A stretch of 64,000 bases of DNA from Jiangellales bacterium (lineage in GTDB: Bacteria; Actinomycetota; Actinomycetes; Jiangellales; Jiangellaceae). Positions within the stretch are counted from its first letter, which is position 1, and each line of letters starts with the position of its first letter. The position numbers and the translations under genes were made by a program. Shown here in pieces: positions 53,810 through 61,856 of this stretch. The notes under the pieces are model-generated. The model did not search any database and was not told the DNA's origin. It was given only the letters and a program-made list of their open reading frames with translations. The stretch is from positions 185,209 through 249,208 of the forward strand of contig JAUJNY010000001.1 in assembly GCA_030447955.1 (NCBI GenBank), in the 5' to 3' direction.

Positions 53810-54441
53810 GCGCCCTCGTCATTGGCGGCCGGCCGCTGCACGACGCCATGGACCTGGTCCGTCGCTACTGCGGGCTTCCTTGGAGCGGCGGGGCCGACGA
53901 GACGTGGGCCTATCGGTATTTCGATGCTGTCGACGTCGAGCGGTCTGACCGGGTCGAACCGGTCGACGTCCTGGCCGCCGCGGCATTGCACCCCGGGCTG
54001 AGACATGCAGACCTCACATGGTTCTGGCAGCACCGCGATGACCTTGTGCGGCTACTGAAAGATTTGCCACCGGCCGTCGACCTCGCCGACGCCGATGGGC
54101 GCGTCGTCGCAGCCGTTCAGGCCCTGCCGCGGCAACTGTCTGAAGCTGCCCCCGGGCTCAGCCTGCTGACCAAGGTGTTGCACCGAAAACGACCGCGGCT
54201 CGTGCCGATGCTCGATCGGGCACTGCTCGATCGCTACCGAGCGAGATTGCCCGGACGCGGCACAGAGTCCTGGGCGCGGCTGGTGGAGGCCCTACGCGAC
54301 GATCTCACCGTGCCCGCGAACGCGCGCATCCTAAGTGAACTGGCCGACTCGTTGTCCGGCGACTTGCGCGCGGTGCCGACGCACCTACGGCTCGTGGACA
54401 TCGCCGTCTGGATGCAGGCACGCACGAGGATCGAAGGATGA
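53806..54441 (+). CDS. DUF6308-like protein, first copy
   Basis: A 211-residue, mostly helical protein from a GTG overlapping the AAA stop. The core GLSLLTKVLHRKRPRLVPML followed by DRALLDRY (near residues 117-145) and the end LRLVDIAVWMQAR match the second copy, and resemble DUF6308 (conserved S/T-K-L-x-R-K-R-P ... P-x-x-D). No catalytic motif is recognised. RKRP...D signatures of this type hint at a nucleic-acid-related fold, but that is inference. Cotranslated with the ATPase. Confidence 0.7.
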   Translation: MSALVIGGRPLHDAMDLVRRYCGLPWSGGADETWAYRYFDAVDVERSDRVEPVDVLAAAALHPGLRHADLTWFWQHRDDLVRLLKDLPPAVDLADADGRVVAAVQALPRQLSEAAPGLSLLTKVLHRKRPRLVPMLDRALLDRYRARLPGRGTESWARLVEALRDDLTVPANARILSELADSLSGDLRAVPTHLRLVDIAVWMQARTRIEG

Positions 54442-54510
54442 TCAGCATCCGGGTTGCTTGGGGCCATCGGGACAGATGGCCGTGTCACCGAAAGGGGAGC
54501 GGACGTTTCA

Positions 54511-55224
54511 ATGGATGTGACAGACATGACCATGGTCAGGGTCGGCGGCCAACAGGTGCCGCGCGACGAGGCGATGACGTTCGCTCGGGACTACCTCGGC
54601 GCCCAACCCCCTTGGCGTTCGGCCTACCCCGCCTACGACTCCTACGAGGCTGCGCGGGCGCGGGGGCCGTTGACCGAGGCTGACCTGCTCGCGCCGGCGC
54701 TGCTGAACGTGCAGCAGATGAGCCTGCGCGCGTATTACGAGCTCCTCGAGGCGCTCCCGCGGCTGTCGTCGCTACTGGACGACCTGGATCCAGAGCTCAG
54801 CCTCGTTGCGGCACAGCCGGATCACCTGCACGCAATCGGGGCGCTGTACGGCGTGCTCGACGACAGTGATGTGCACGGGACGCGCGGAACGCGGCTGAGC
54901 AAGATCCTGCACCGGAAGCGGCCAGCGCTCATTCCCCTCTACGACGAGCAGGTCCGCCGCTGCTACCAGGTTGGCGAGGGCACGCACGGTCAGGGCGCTC
55001 CCGTGCCGCCCGTGAAGGGCCGATCCTGGGCCGACTTCATGGTGGCTTTCGCTGGCGCCGTACAAGAGGATCTCGTCACCCAGCTCGACACCTGGGAGGC
55101 AATCGCCGGCCTCGCCGCCGACCCACCCATCACCCCGCTCCGGGCGCTCGACATCATCGCCTGGCACGCAGGTGCTCCCTTGTCACGGCCGCGTCAGCGT
55201 CGACCATCCCGGGTTAGGACCTGA
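54511..55224 (+). CDS. DUF6308-like protein, second copy
   Basis: A 237-residue paralogue of the preceding protein: TRLSKILHRKRPALIPLY with DEQVRRCYQVGEG (near residues 127-157) and LRALDIIAWHAGAP at the end. The N-terminus differs (VPRDEAMTFARDYLGAQPPW). The 69-bp gap, with AGGGGAG about 12 nt before the ATG, keeps it in the same operon; MTMVRVGG at 54526 is an alternative start. Its 3' end overlaps the convergent HNH gene (its last ~40 bp), as the HNH reading frame runs on after a frameshift. Confidence 0.7.
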   Translation: MDVTDMTMVRVGGQQVPRDEAMTFARDYLGAQPPWRSAYPAYDSYEAARARGPLTEADLLAPALLNVQQMSLRAYYELLEALPRLSSLLDDLDPELSLVAAQPDHLHAIGALYGVLDDSDVHGTRGTRLSKILHRKRPALIPLYDEQVRRCYQVGEGTHGQGAPVPPVKGRSWADFMVAFAGAVQEDLVTQLDTWEAIAGLAADPPITPLRALDIIAWHAGAPLSRPRQRRPSRVRT

Positions 55225-56546
55225 AGCCTCAACTCTCGCTGAGCCGGCGTGGCATCCCGCTGGGTCGTATTGCGGCCAGCGGCAAGAGCTCAGGCTGCGC
55301 GGGGTGGGCGTAGTCGTTTGATGTGGTGGGGCGAGTGGGGGTGGGCGGACTTGGTATTGGCGGCCGGTGGGGGTGGTCCAGGTGAAGACGCCGGGGTGGT
55401 GTTGGTGGAGGTGGAACCCGGCTTGTTTGGCGCGGTGGTGACGCCGGCAGGGGGGCCGAGGTTGCCGGCCGTGGTGGGCCCGTCGGGGTGGGCGATGGTG
55501 TGGTCGAGGTCGCAGTACTCGGCGGGGACGGTGCAGGTGGGGAAGCGGCAGTCCTGGTCGCGGGCGATGACGTGCCCGGCGAGCACAACACCGGGGTCGT
55601 GGGTGTCGGCGGCGTAGTCCAGTAGGGAGCCGGTGGGCGGGTCGGTAAGGATCCGGCGCCAAGTAGCGTCCTGAGCGATGCGCCGTGCCATGGACGCGGG
55701 GATGGGTCCATACCCGGCGAGCCAGCCGGGTTCGTCGCTGACACCGAGGAGGGTGTCCGCGCCGACGGTGACGTGCAAATGGGGGCGGGCGCGGCGCCGC
55801 CCGGCCAGTGGTATCCCGGCTAGCCCGCCGGCGTCGCAGATGGCCCGGCCGAGCTCGAGCAGGGTGTCGGTGCGGAGGTGGCCCAGGGTGCGCGCCTCCT
55901 CCGGGTCGCGAAGCTTCGTGCGGGCGACCCCATCGAGGGCGGTGTACAGGGCGGTGATGCCGTCGGCGGGGCCGTACACCCACAGACAGGCCATCCCGTC
56001 CTCGTCGGGGCGGCGTTCCACCCGCCGCTGCGCACGGGCCCGGTGGTGGCGCGCCTCCCCACCGGCGGGGTCGGCGGCCAGCACCGCGCGGCGCAACGCG
56101 GCGCGCAGCTGCGGAGCGCTCTGCTCGGGTGCCCGGGGCAGCACCCGCGCCTCCACCGCGGCGACCTGATCCTGGTCGGGAAGCCGGGCGGTGGCCTCCA
56201 CCACGCAGCGGGCCCGGTAGTAGTCCAGCCCGCCGGACTCCAGCGCGGCCAGCGTGGCGGGCAGCCGGGTGCTCAGCTGCTGGGCCACCCACATCCGGTC
56301 CCGCGCCGCGTTCGGGCTGATCCGGATCGCCAGCGACACCTCATCGGGGACGAACTCGGCCAGCCGGGTGCCCCGACGCGCCGCCTCCAGCGCGGCCATC
56401 GCCCGCAGCTGCACCGCGTGCAGGCGGGCGACCTCTCGCTCACAAAACTCGATAACGTCGAGCAGCCCATCCGGGTCGGCCGGCAGCGGGCTAGCGGCTG
56501 CCGGCGATGCAGCGACTGGTGCGCTCCGGTCCGGTGTCTCGAACAT
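55183..56546 (-). pseudogene. DUF222-HNH endonuclease (13E12-like), frameshifted
   Basis: An actinobacterial DUF222 plus HNH protein. DUF222 region: VIEFCEREVARLHAVQLRAM, VSLAIRISPNAARDRMWVAQ, LDYYRARCVVEATARLPDQD; then VTVGADTLLGVSDEPGWLAG and the HNH core DQDCRFPTCTVPAEYCDLDH, PDGPTTAGNLGPP. At 55450-55455 (six G on the plus strand) the frame shifts; one extra C on the coding strand yields the required CRRHHRAKQAGFHLHQHHPG, giving a full HNH (His-Asn-His) with C4 zinc ligands, running to a stop at 55183. It overlaps the convergent DUF6308 gene. A LexA-type box covers the start codon. Confidence 0.8.
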
Positions 56547-56554
56547 GTGTTCGA
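56539..56554 (-). promoter_or_regulatory. LexA (SOS) box over the HNH start codon
   Basis: TCGAAC (56539-56544), ATGT, GTTCGA (56549-56554) is a perfect 16-bp palindrome matching the Gram-positive LexA consensus CGAAC-N4-GTTCG. On the minus strand a TAGGAT box (complement of 56554-56559) is 7 nt before the ATG at 56546, so LexA would sit on the start of a leaderless transcript. SOS control of DUF222-HNH (13E12) genes is known in mycobacteria. Confidence 0.75.
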
Positions 56555-56648
56555 TCCTAGGGGAAGCTACCGACAGTCGTTGGGACTAGGGAGGAACTGT
56601 GGATGAGATCAAGAACTAGTTCTGCCGAACCGCTCAGCCAGCCGCGCG

Positions 56649-57323
56649 TTAGCGGGCGCGCCGACGCAGCCGGTCGAGGTCGAGCAGCACCACCGACCGT
56701 TGCTCGAGCCGGATCCACCCCCGGTGGACGAAGTCGGCCAACGCCTTGTTGACCGTCTCTCGGGAGGCGCCCACCAGCTGGGCAAGCTCCTCTTGGGTGA
56801 GGTCGTGGGAGACCCGGATCCCGTCCCGGGAGGCGGCGCCAAAGCGTTGGGACAGGTCGAGCAGCGCCTTGGCCACTCGACCGGGGACGTCGGCGAAGAC
56901 GAGGTCGGCCATGGCCTCGTTGGAGCGGCGCAGCCGCTGCGCGATCTGGAGCAGCAACCCCCGCGCCACCTCCGGTCGACCGGTGAGCAACGGCAGCAGG
57001 TCCTCGTGCCCCAGGCCGAGCAGCATCGAGTCGGTGACCGCCGTGGCGGTAGCCGAGCGCGGCCCGGGGTCAAACAGCGATAGCTCCCCGAACATCTGGC
57101 CGGGCCCAAGGACGGCCAGCAAGTTCTCCCGGCCGTCCGGGGCCGTACGGCCGAGCTTGACCTTGCCCTCGATGACGACGTACACCCGATCACCGGCGTC
57201 GCCCTCGCGGAAGAGCACTTGCCCGCGGGTAACGCGCACCTCGTCCATGGAGTCCCGCAGCGCGGCAGCTGCCTCGTCGTCGAGCTCGCGAAAGAGTGGG
57301 GCGCTGCGCAACGCGTCGTCCAC
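56649..57323 (-). CDS. crp: Crp/Fnr-type regulator (GlxR/Cmr-like)
   Basis: Global cyclic-nucleotide-responsive regulator, 224 residues. The cNMP domain starts DDALRSAPLFRELDDEAAAA; GQVLFREGDAGDRVYVVIEG and MFGELSLFDPGPRSATATAV contain the phosphate-binding cassette with Glu and Arg. The winged helix has TQEELAQLVGASRETVNKAL near 170-190. Closest to actinobacterial GlxR/Rv3676. GTG 57323 is chosen because GGAGGAGG is 8 nt upstream; the ATG at 57407 lies inside the nth promoter. Divergent from nth. Confidence 0.9.
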   Translation of the reverse strand: MDDALRSAPLFRELDDEAAAALRDSMDEVRVTRGQVLFREGDAGDRVYVVIEGKVKLGRTAPDGRENLLAVLGPGQMFGELSLFDPGPRSATATAVTDSMLLGLGHEDLLPLLTGRPEVARGLLLQIAQRLRRSNEAMADLVFADVPGRVAKALLDLSQRFGAASRDGIRVSHDLTQEELAQLVGASRETVNKALADFVHRGWIRLEQRSVVLLDLDRLRRRAR

Positions 57324-57400
57324 GTCCGCTGCCTCCTCCCGACCTTCCGACGCCAGATCATCGCCGCTGCGGGCGCCGGACGCCACCGTAGGCTGGGCCG

Positions 57401-58138
57401 GTGCCACGCCGGACCTTCGCCACGGAGTCGCGTACGGCGCTGGTACGGCGGGCCCGGCGGATCAACCGCGAGCTCGAGGTCACCTACCCGGACGCGCACT
57501 GCGAGCTTGACTTCGCCGACGCCTGGCAGCTGCTGGTCGCGACGATCCTGTCCGCCCAGACCACCGACAAGCGGGTCAATCTGGTCACCCCCGTGCTCTT
57601 CGCGCGTTATCGGACTCCCGCCGACCTGGCGGCCGCCGAGCTCGCCGACGTCGAGGCCATCATTCAGTCCACCGGGTTCTTCCGGGCCAAGTCCCGCGCG
57701 GTGGTGTCGATGGCGCAGGCGGTCTGCGAGCGGTTCGGCGGTGAGGTGCCCAACCGGCTGGAGGACCTGGTCACGCTGCCGGGCGTCGGCCGTAAGAGCG
57801 CCAACGTGGTCCTCGGCAACGCCTTCGGGACTCCCGGCATCACCGTCGACACTCATGTCGGGCGGCTGGCGCGCCGCTTCGGCTGGACCACGCACGACGA
57901 CCCCGTCAAGGTCGAGCACGACCTGGCGGCGTTGTTCCCCCGCCGCGACTGGACGATGCTGTGTCACCGGCTCATCTGGCACGGTCGCCGGCGCTGCCAC
58001 TCCCGCCGGCCCGCGTGCGGCGTGTGTCCGGTGGCAAGGCTCTGCCCCTCGTACGGCGCTGGGCCCACCGACCCCGTCGTGGCCGAGCGGCTGTTGCGCG
58101 ACGTCGAGCCCGACACCGTGAGCGAGGGTGCGACGTGA
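57401..58138 (+). CDS. nth: Endonuclease III
   Basis: Base-excision repair glycosylase/AP lyase for oxidised pyrimidines, 245 residues. Helix-hairpin-helix [14 protein letters not shown] with catalytic Lys132, catalytic Asp150 in [13 protein letters not shown], and the [4Fe-4S] ligands Cys199, Cys206, Cys209, Cys215 (C-x6-C-x2-C-x5-C). GTG start, 6 nt after TAGGCT, without a Shine-Dalgarno. Overlaps the Nudix gene by 4 bp. Confidence 0.95.
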   Translation: MPRRTFATESRTALVRRARRINRELEVTYPDAHCELDFADAWQLLVATILSAQTTDKRVNLVTPVLFARYRTPADLAAAELADVEAIIQSTGFFRAKSRAVVSMAQAVCERFGGEVPNRLEDLVTLPGVGRKSANVVLGNAFGTPGITVDTHVGRLARRFGWTTHDDPVKVEHDLAALFPRRDWTMLCHRLIWHGRRRCHSRRPACGVCPVARLCPSYGAGPTDPVVAERLLRDVEPDTVSEGAT

Positions 58139-58863
58139 GCTCCGGCGGGAGCCCGGATGACCTGCCCGCATGGTTGGTGCCCATCGCGCGGGCAGCGGCG
58201 ACCGTACGGCCCGAGCAGCTCTCGCGTTTCGAGCCGCCTCCCGAGGGAGGACGCCAGTCTGCGGTGCTGATGCTCTTCGGGGAGGCCGAGCACGGGGGCC
58301 GGCGCCGGCCCGACCTGCTGCTCATCGAGCGTTCCGCCGGCCTGCGCAGCCACGCCGGGCAGCCGGCCTTCCCCGGTGGGGCACTCGATCCCGGCGAGGG
58401 TGGACCGGTGGACGCGGCGCTGCGCGAGGCAGCCGAGGAGACTGGCCTCGACCCGGCCGGGGTCGAGGTGTTGGAGAGCCTGCCGGCGCTGTGGGTGCCG
58501 CCCAGCGGGTTCGTCGTCACGCCAGTCCTCGCCTGGTGGCGAACGCCATCGCCGGTGCGCGTTATGGATCCCGCCGAGGTGGCCACCGTCCACCGGGTGC
58601 CGCTCGACGATCTGCTCGAGCCGGCCAACCGCCTCCAGGTGCGCCACCCGCGAGGAGGCATCGGCCCCGCCTTCCAGGTCGCCGGGATGCTCGTGTGGGG
58701 CTTCACCGGCGGCCTGCTCGCCCGGCTGCTCGCACTCGCTGGCCTCGAACGTCCCTGGGACAACGCCCGCGTGATGGATGTGACGCCACTGTTGCCCGCC
58801 ACCCGGGGGCTGGTGTCAGATGCTCCGCAGGCCGTAGCGGTGGGTGAGGACGCCGGAACGTGA
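58135..58863 (+). CDS. CoA pyrophosphatase-type Nudix hydrolase (NudL-like)
   Basis: A 242-residue Nudix protein. [20 protein letters not shown] precedes the box [24 protein letters not shown]; the [10 protein letters not shown] and LRSHAGQ pattern is the UPF0035 signature of CoA pyrophosphatases. Predicted to cut CoA to phosphopantetheine and 3',5'-ADP. GTG 58135 overlaps nth by 4 bp and its stop overlaps marP. In mycobacteria a thioredoxin-like gene separates nth from this gene; it is absent here. Confidence 0.9.
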   Translation: MSSGGSPDDLPAWLVPIARAAATVRPEQLSRFEPPPEGGRQSAVLMLFGEAEHGGRRRPDLLLIERSAGLRSHAGQPAFPGGALDPGEGGPVDAALREAAEETGLDPAGVEVLESLPALWVPPSGFVVTPVLAWWRTPSPVRVMDPAEVATVHRVPLDDLLEPANRLQVRHPRGGIGPAFQVAGMLVWGFTGGLLARLLALAGLERPWDNARVMDVTPLLPATRGLVSDAPQAVAVGEDAGT

Positions 58864-60047
58864 ACGCCGTCGACGTGGTGGTTGTGCTGCTCGCGCTCGC
58901 CTTCGCCATCTCCGGCTACGCGCAGGGATTGCTGGTGGGGCTGCTGTCCTTCGTCGGCTTCGTCGGTGGCGCCGTAGCGGGGCTGCTGCTGGGGCCGCGG
59001 CTGCTGGGCTTCCTCGAGCCCGGGCTCGGCGCGTCAGTTCTTGCGCTGTTGCTCGTCTTGCTGACCGCGTCGATCGGGCAGGGTGTCGCCGCGTTCATCG
59101 GCGGAAAGCTGCGCCGGCGGCTCGCCATCCGACAGGCGCGGCGGGCCGACGCCGTGGGCGGTGCCCTGCTCGGCGCCGGCGCCCTCCTGGTGGCGGCGTG
59201 GGCCATCGGGCTGGCCGTGTCAGCGTCACAGATTCCCGTGATCGCCGCCGCGGTGCGCGATTCGGAGATCCTGCGCCAGGTCGACCAGGCACTCCCGGCG
59301 CCAGCGGGCGACCTCACCGAAGAGTTCCGCTGGCTCGTCGACGCGGGGACCTTTCCCGGCGTGGTCGCGCCGTTCGTCCCCGAGTACATCCGCGATGTAG
59401 CACCGCCTGATCCGCGAGTCGTGCGCGATCCGCAGGTGCGCGCTGCGGCCTCGAGTGTGGTCAAGGTGCTCGGCGAGGCGCAGTCGTGCGGCCGGGTGAT
59501 TGAGGGCAGCGGCTTCGTCGTCGCCGCCGAGCGGGTGATGACCAACGCGCACGTGCTCGCCGGCGTCGCCTCCCCGACCGTCCTCGTGCCGGGAGGTGGC
59601 CAGCTGGACGCCACCGTCGTCCACTTCGACCCGCAGACCGACGTGGCCGTGCTCGCAGTTCCCGGACTCGAGCAACCCGCGCTGGCCTTCCGCCCTACCG
59701 AACCCGCGGACGGCGACCCGGCCGTGGTCCTCGGCTATCCGCGCAACGGTCCGCTGTCCGTCGACGCGGCCCGCATCCGCAGCCACCAGGTGCTGCTCGG
59801 CGAGGACATCTACGGCGAGGGCCGGGTCAACCGCCAGGTGATCGCCTTGCGCGGTGACGTGCAGCCGGGCAACTCCGGTGGGCCACTGGTCGCCGGGGAC
59901 GGCGACGTGTACGGCATGATCTTCGCCGCGTCGCTGACCGACACCGACACCGCGTACGCGCTCTCCCCGGACGAGGTGTCCGCAGCGATGGCCGCCGCGT
60001 CGAGCGCGCCAGAGGGTACGGCGGTGAGTACCGGCGGCTGCGTCTGA
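58860..60047 (+). CDS. marP: MarP-type membrane serine protease
   Basis: Periplasmic protease that supports acid and oxidative stress resistance in mycobacteria. The 395-residue protein has four CvpA-like membrane helices (1-125), then a chymotrypsin-like domain with the triad His231 (VMTNAHVLAG), Asp261 (QTDVAVLAV) and Ser339 (PGNSGGPLVAG). The positions match M. tuberculosis MarP closely. A Cys pair (SCGRV and the final GGCV) could form the known redox disulfide. GTG start overlaps the Nudix stop. Confidence 0.92.
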   Translation: MNAVDVVVVLLALAFAISGYAQGLLVGLLSFVGFVGGAVAGLLLGPRLLGFLEPGLGASVLALLLVLLTASIGQGVAAFIGGKLRRRLAIRQARRADAVGGALLGAGALLVAAWAIGLAVSASQIPVIAAAVRDSEILRQVDQALPAPAGDLTEEFRWLVDAGTFPGVVAPFVPEYIRDVAPPDPRVVRDPQVRAAASSVVKVLGEAQSCGRVIEGSGFVVAAERVMTNAHVLAGVASPTVLVPGGGQLDATVVHFDPQTDVAVLAVPGLEQPALAFRPTEPADGDPAVVLGYPRNGPLSVDAARIRSHQVLLGEDIYGEGRVNRQVIALRGDVQPGNSGGPLVAGDGDVYGMIFAASLTDTDTAYALSPDEVSAAMAAASSAPEGTAVSTGGCV

Positions 60048-60063
60048 GCTCCCGCGGCGGGCC

Positions 60064-60471
60064 TCAGTGGCTCGGACGCAGGGCCGCCCGAGTCTCCTTG
60101 GCCTGCGCCACGGCGCGCTCCGGCCCCTTGACCCGGGACAGGGTGCGGCGGGCGACCAGCGCAAGGACCGCGGCGATCAAGAGATAGACGACGGCGACGA
60201 TCAGGAATGCGAGAGCCGGGTGGAGGCCGGCGGCCACGAGGCCGTACACCGCGGCGAACGACAGCAGGATCAGCGCCAGCAGGCCGAGCAGGGCAGCACC
60301 GGCGAGGAGCCCCCCGCCGACGCCGGCGTGCCGTGCCGACTCCTTGAGCTCGAGCTTGGCGAGGTCGACCTCGTCCCGGACGAGGGTGGAGAGGTCCTGG
60401 ACAGCGCTCGACACGAGCTCCTTGAGGCTCGGCTCGTGGGTGTCGCTGAGAGGCTGAGCTGCATGCGCCAT
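60064..60471 (-). CDS. Phage holin-superfamily III-like protein (PF07332 type)
   Basis: A 135-residue protein with two adjacent membrane helices (GLLAGAALLGLLALILLSFA and LAFLIVAVVYLLIAAVLALV) after a polar N-terminus SLKELVSSAVQDLSTLVRDE, VDLAKLELKES. This is the actinobacterial Holin-X/phage_holin_3_6 pattern; most copies are chromosomal and unrelated to phage lysis. ATG 60471 lies 8 nt from a TAGGCT box (complement of 60480-60485). Confidence 0.85.
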   Translation of the reverse strand: MAHAAQPLSDTHEPSLKELVSSAVQDLSTLVRDEVDLAKLELKESARHAGVGGGLLAGAALLGLLALILLSFAAVYGLVAAGLHPALAFLIVAVVYLLIAAVLALVARRTLSRVKGPERAVAQAKETRAALRPSH

Positions 60472-60482
60472 GGTCAGCGAGC

Positions 60483-61769
60483 CTAGCCCGAGGCGCTCTG
60501 GTAGAGATCCGGCACGCCGTCCCCGTCGTCGTCGCGGTTGTCCTCCTCGTCCAGGCGTACGTGCACGGCCTGGCGCATCCGGAGCACCACCGCGGCGCAC
60601 AGCGCGCTCAACACCGACCCGGCGAGCACCGCGGCCTTGGCAATCGCCACCGCCGCTGTGTCTTGAGCGAAGGCGAGCTCGGCCAGCAGCAGCGACACCG
60701 TGAAGCCGATACCGGCCAGCAGCCCGACAGCGACGACATCGAGCCAGGACAGCGAGTCGCTGAGGGAGGCGCGGGTGAAGCGGGCGGCTGTCCAGGCGCC
60801 ACCGACCACGCCGACGACCTTGCCCACCACCAGTCCGGCGACGATCCCGAGGGCCACTGGTTCCGTGGCGAGCCCGCTCACGGTCGCCGGGGACAGCTGC
60901 ACTCCCGCGGCGAGCAACGCGAACAGCGGCACGCACACCGAGGCGGACAGCGGGCGAAGTCGGTGCTCCAGCTGCTCGGCGGGCGAGACGCTTTCGCCCG
61001 CGTCGCGACGTACCCGCGTGAACAGCCCGAGCCCGACCGCGGCGACGGTCGCGTGCACCCCGCCGGCGTGCGTGAGGGTCCACGCGGCCAGCCCCAGCGG
61101 GACGTACACCCACCAGATGGACACCCGCCGGCGCTGCAGCAGCGCATGAACGGCCAGCAGGGCCGCGGCGCCCAGCAGCGGTGCCCAGGCCAGGTCCCCG
61201 GCGAAGACGACCGCGATGACCAGGATGGCCAGCAGGTCGTCCACCACCGCCAGGGACAGCAGAAACGCGCGCAGCGCGGTGGGCAGCCGCGAACCGATGA
61301 CGGCCAGCACGGCGAGCGCAAAGGCGATGTCGGTGGCGACGGGCACGGCCCACCCACCGAGATCGCCGCCCAGCGACCCGGCCACCGCGAGATAGACCCC
61401 GACCGGTACGACCATGCCCGCAACCGCCGCCACTACCGGCAGGACCGCCTCGCCCGGCTCGCTCAGGTCACCGACGACGAACTCCCGCTTGAGCTCCAGG
61501 CCGGCGACCAGAAAGAACACCGCGAGCAGGCCCTCGGAGGCCCAGTGCGCAAGATCGAGGTCGAGCCCCAGTGCTGCCGGGCCTACGACTGCGGTACGGA
61601 CGGCCTCGTATGCGCCGGCCACCGGTGAGTTTGCCCATACCAGAGCTATGACGGTGGCCAGGAGGAGGAGAACTCCACCTGTCGTCTCGCTGCGCAGGGC
61701 CGCCAGCACCTCGGCGCGCTCGGCGAGGGACAGCCGGTGCAGGACACGACGGGCAGTGGCTGCGGGCAC
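60483..61769 (-). CDS. nhaA: Na+/H+ antiporter NhaA
   Basis: Electrogenic sodium/proton exchanger of 428 residues with 12 predicted helices. Conserved stretches: GVLLLLATVIALVWANSPVA, LLAVFFLVAGLELKREFVVG, VATDIAFALAVLAVIG with the ion-site Asp pair (VVDDLLAILVIAV), and GIGFTVSLLLAELAF. The C-terminus is Asp/Asn-rich and cytosolic. Start at GTG 61769. Lies upstream of the holin-like gene in the same direction but with its own promoter. Confidence 0.93.
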   Translation of the reverse strand: MPAATARRVLHRLSLAERAEVLAALRSETTGGVLLLLATVIALVWANSPVAGAYEAVRTAVVGPAALGLDLDLAHWASEGLLAVFFLVAGLELKREFVVGDLSEPGEAVLPVVAAVAGMVVPVGVYLAVAGSLGGDLGGWAVPVATDIAFALAVLAVIGSRLPTALRAFLLSLAVVDDLLAILVIAVVFAGDLAWAPLLGAAALLAVHALLQRRRVSIWWVYVPLGLAAWTLTHAGGVHATVAAVGLGLFTRVRRDAGESVSPAEQLEHRLRPLSASVCVPLFALLAAGVQLSPATVSGLATEPVALGIVAGLVVGKVVGVVGGAWTAARFTRASLSDSLSWLDVVAVGLLAGIGFTVSLLLAELAFAQDTAAVAIAKAAVLAGSVLSALCAAVVLRMRQAVHVRLDEEDNRDDDGDGVPDLYQSASG

Positions 61770-61856
61770 GGGACGCTCCGGGGTCGGTGAGGCGAATGCC
61801 GACCAGGCTTCCCGGCGCTCCGACGTGCTCCGTTCAGCCTAACGTCCGCGCCGAGG

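Noticed and set aside
60064-60471. Prophage holin
   Set aside because: No other phage genes nearby; this holin-like family is chromosomal in actinobacteria.
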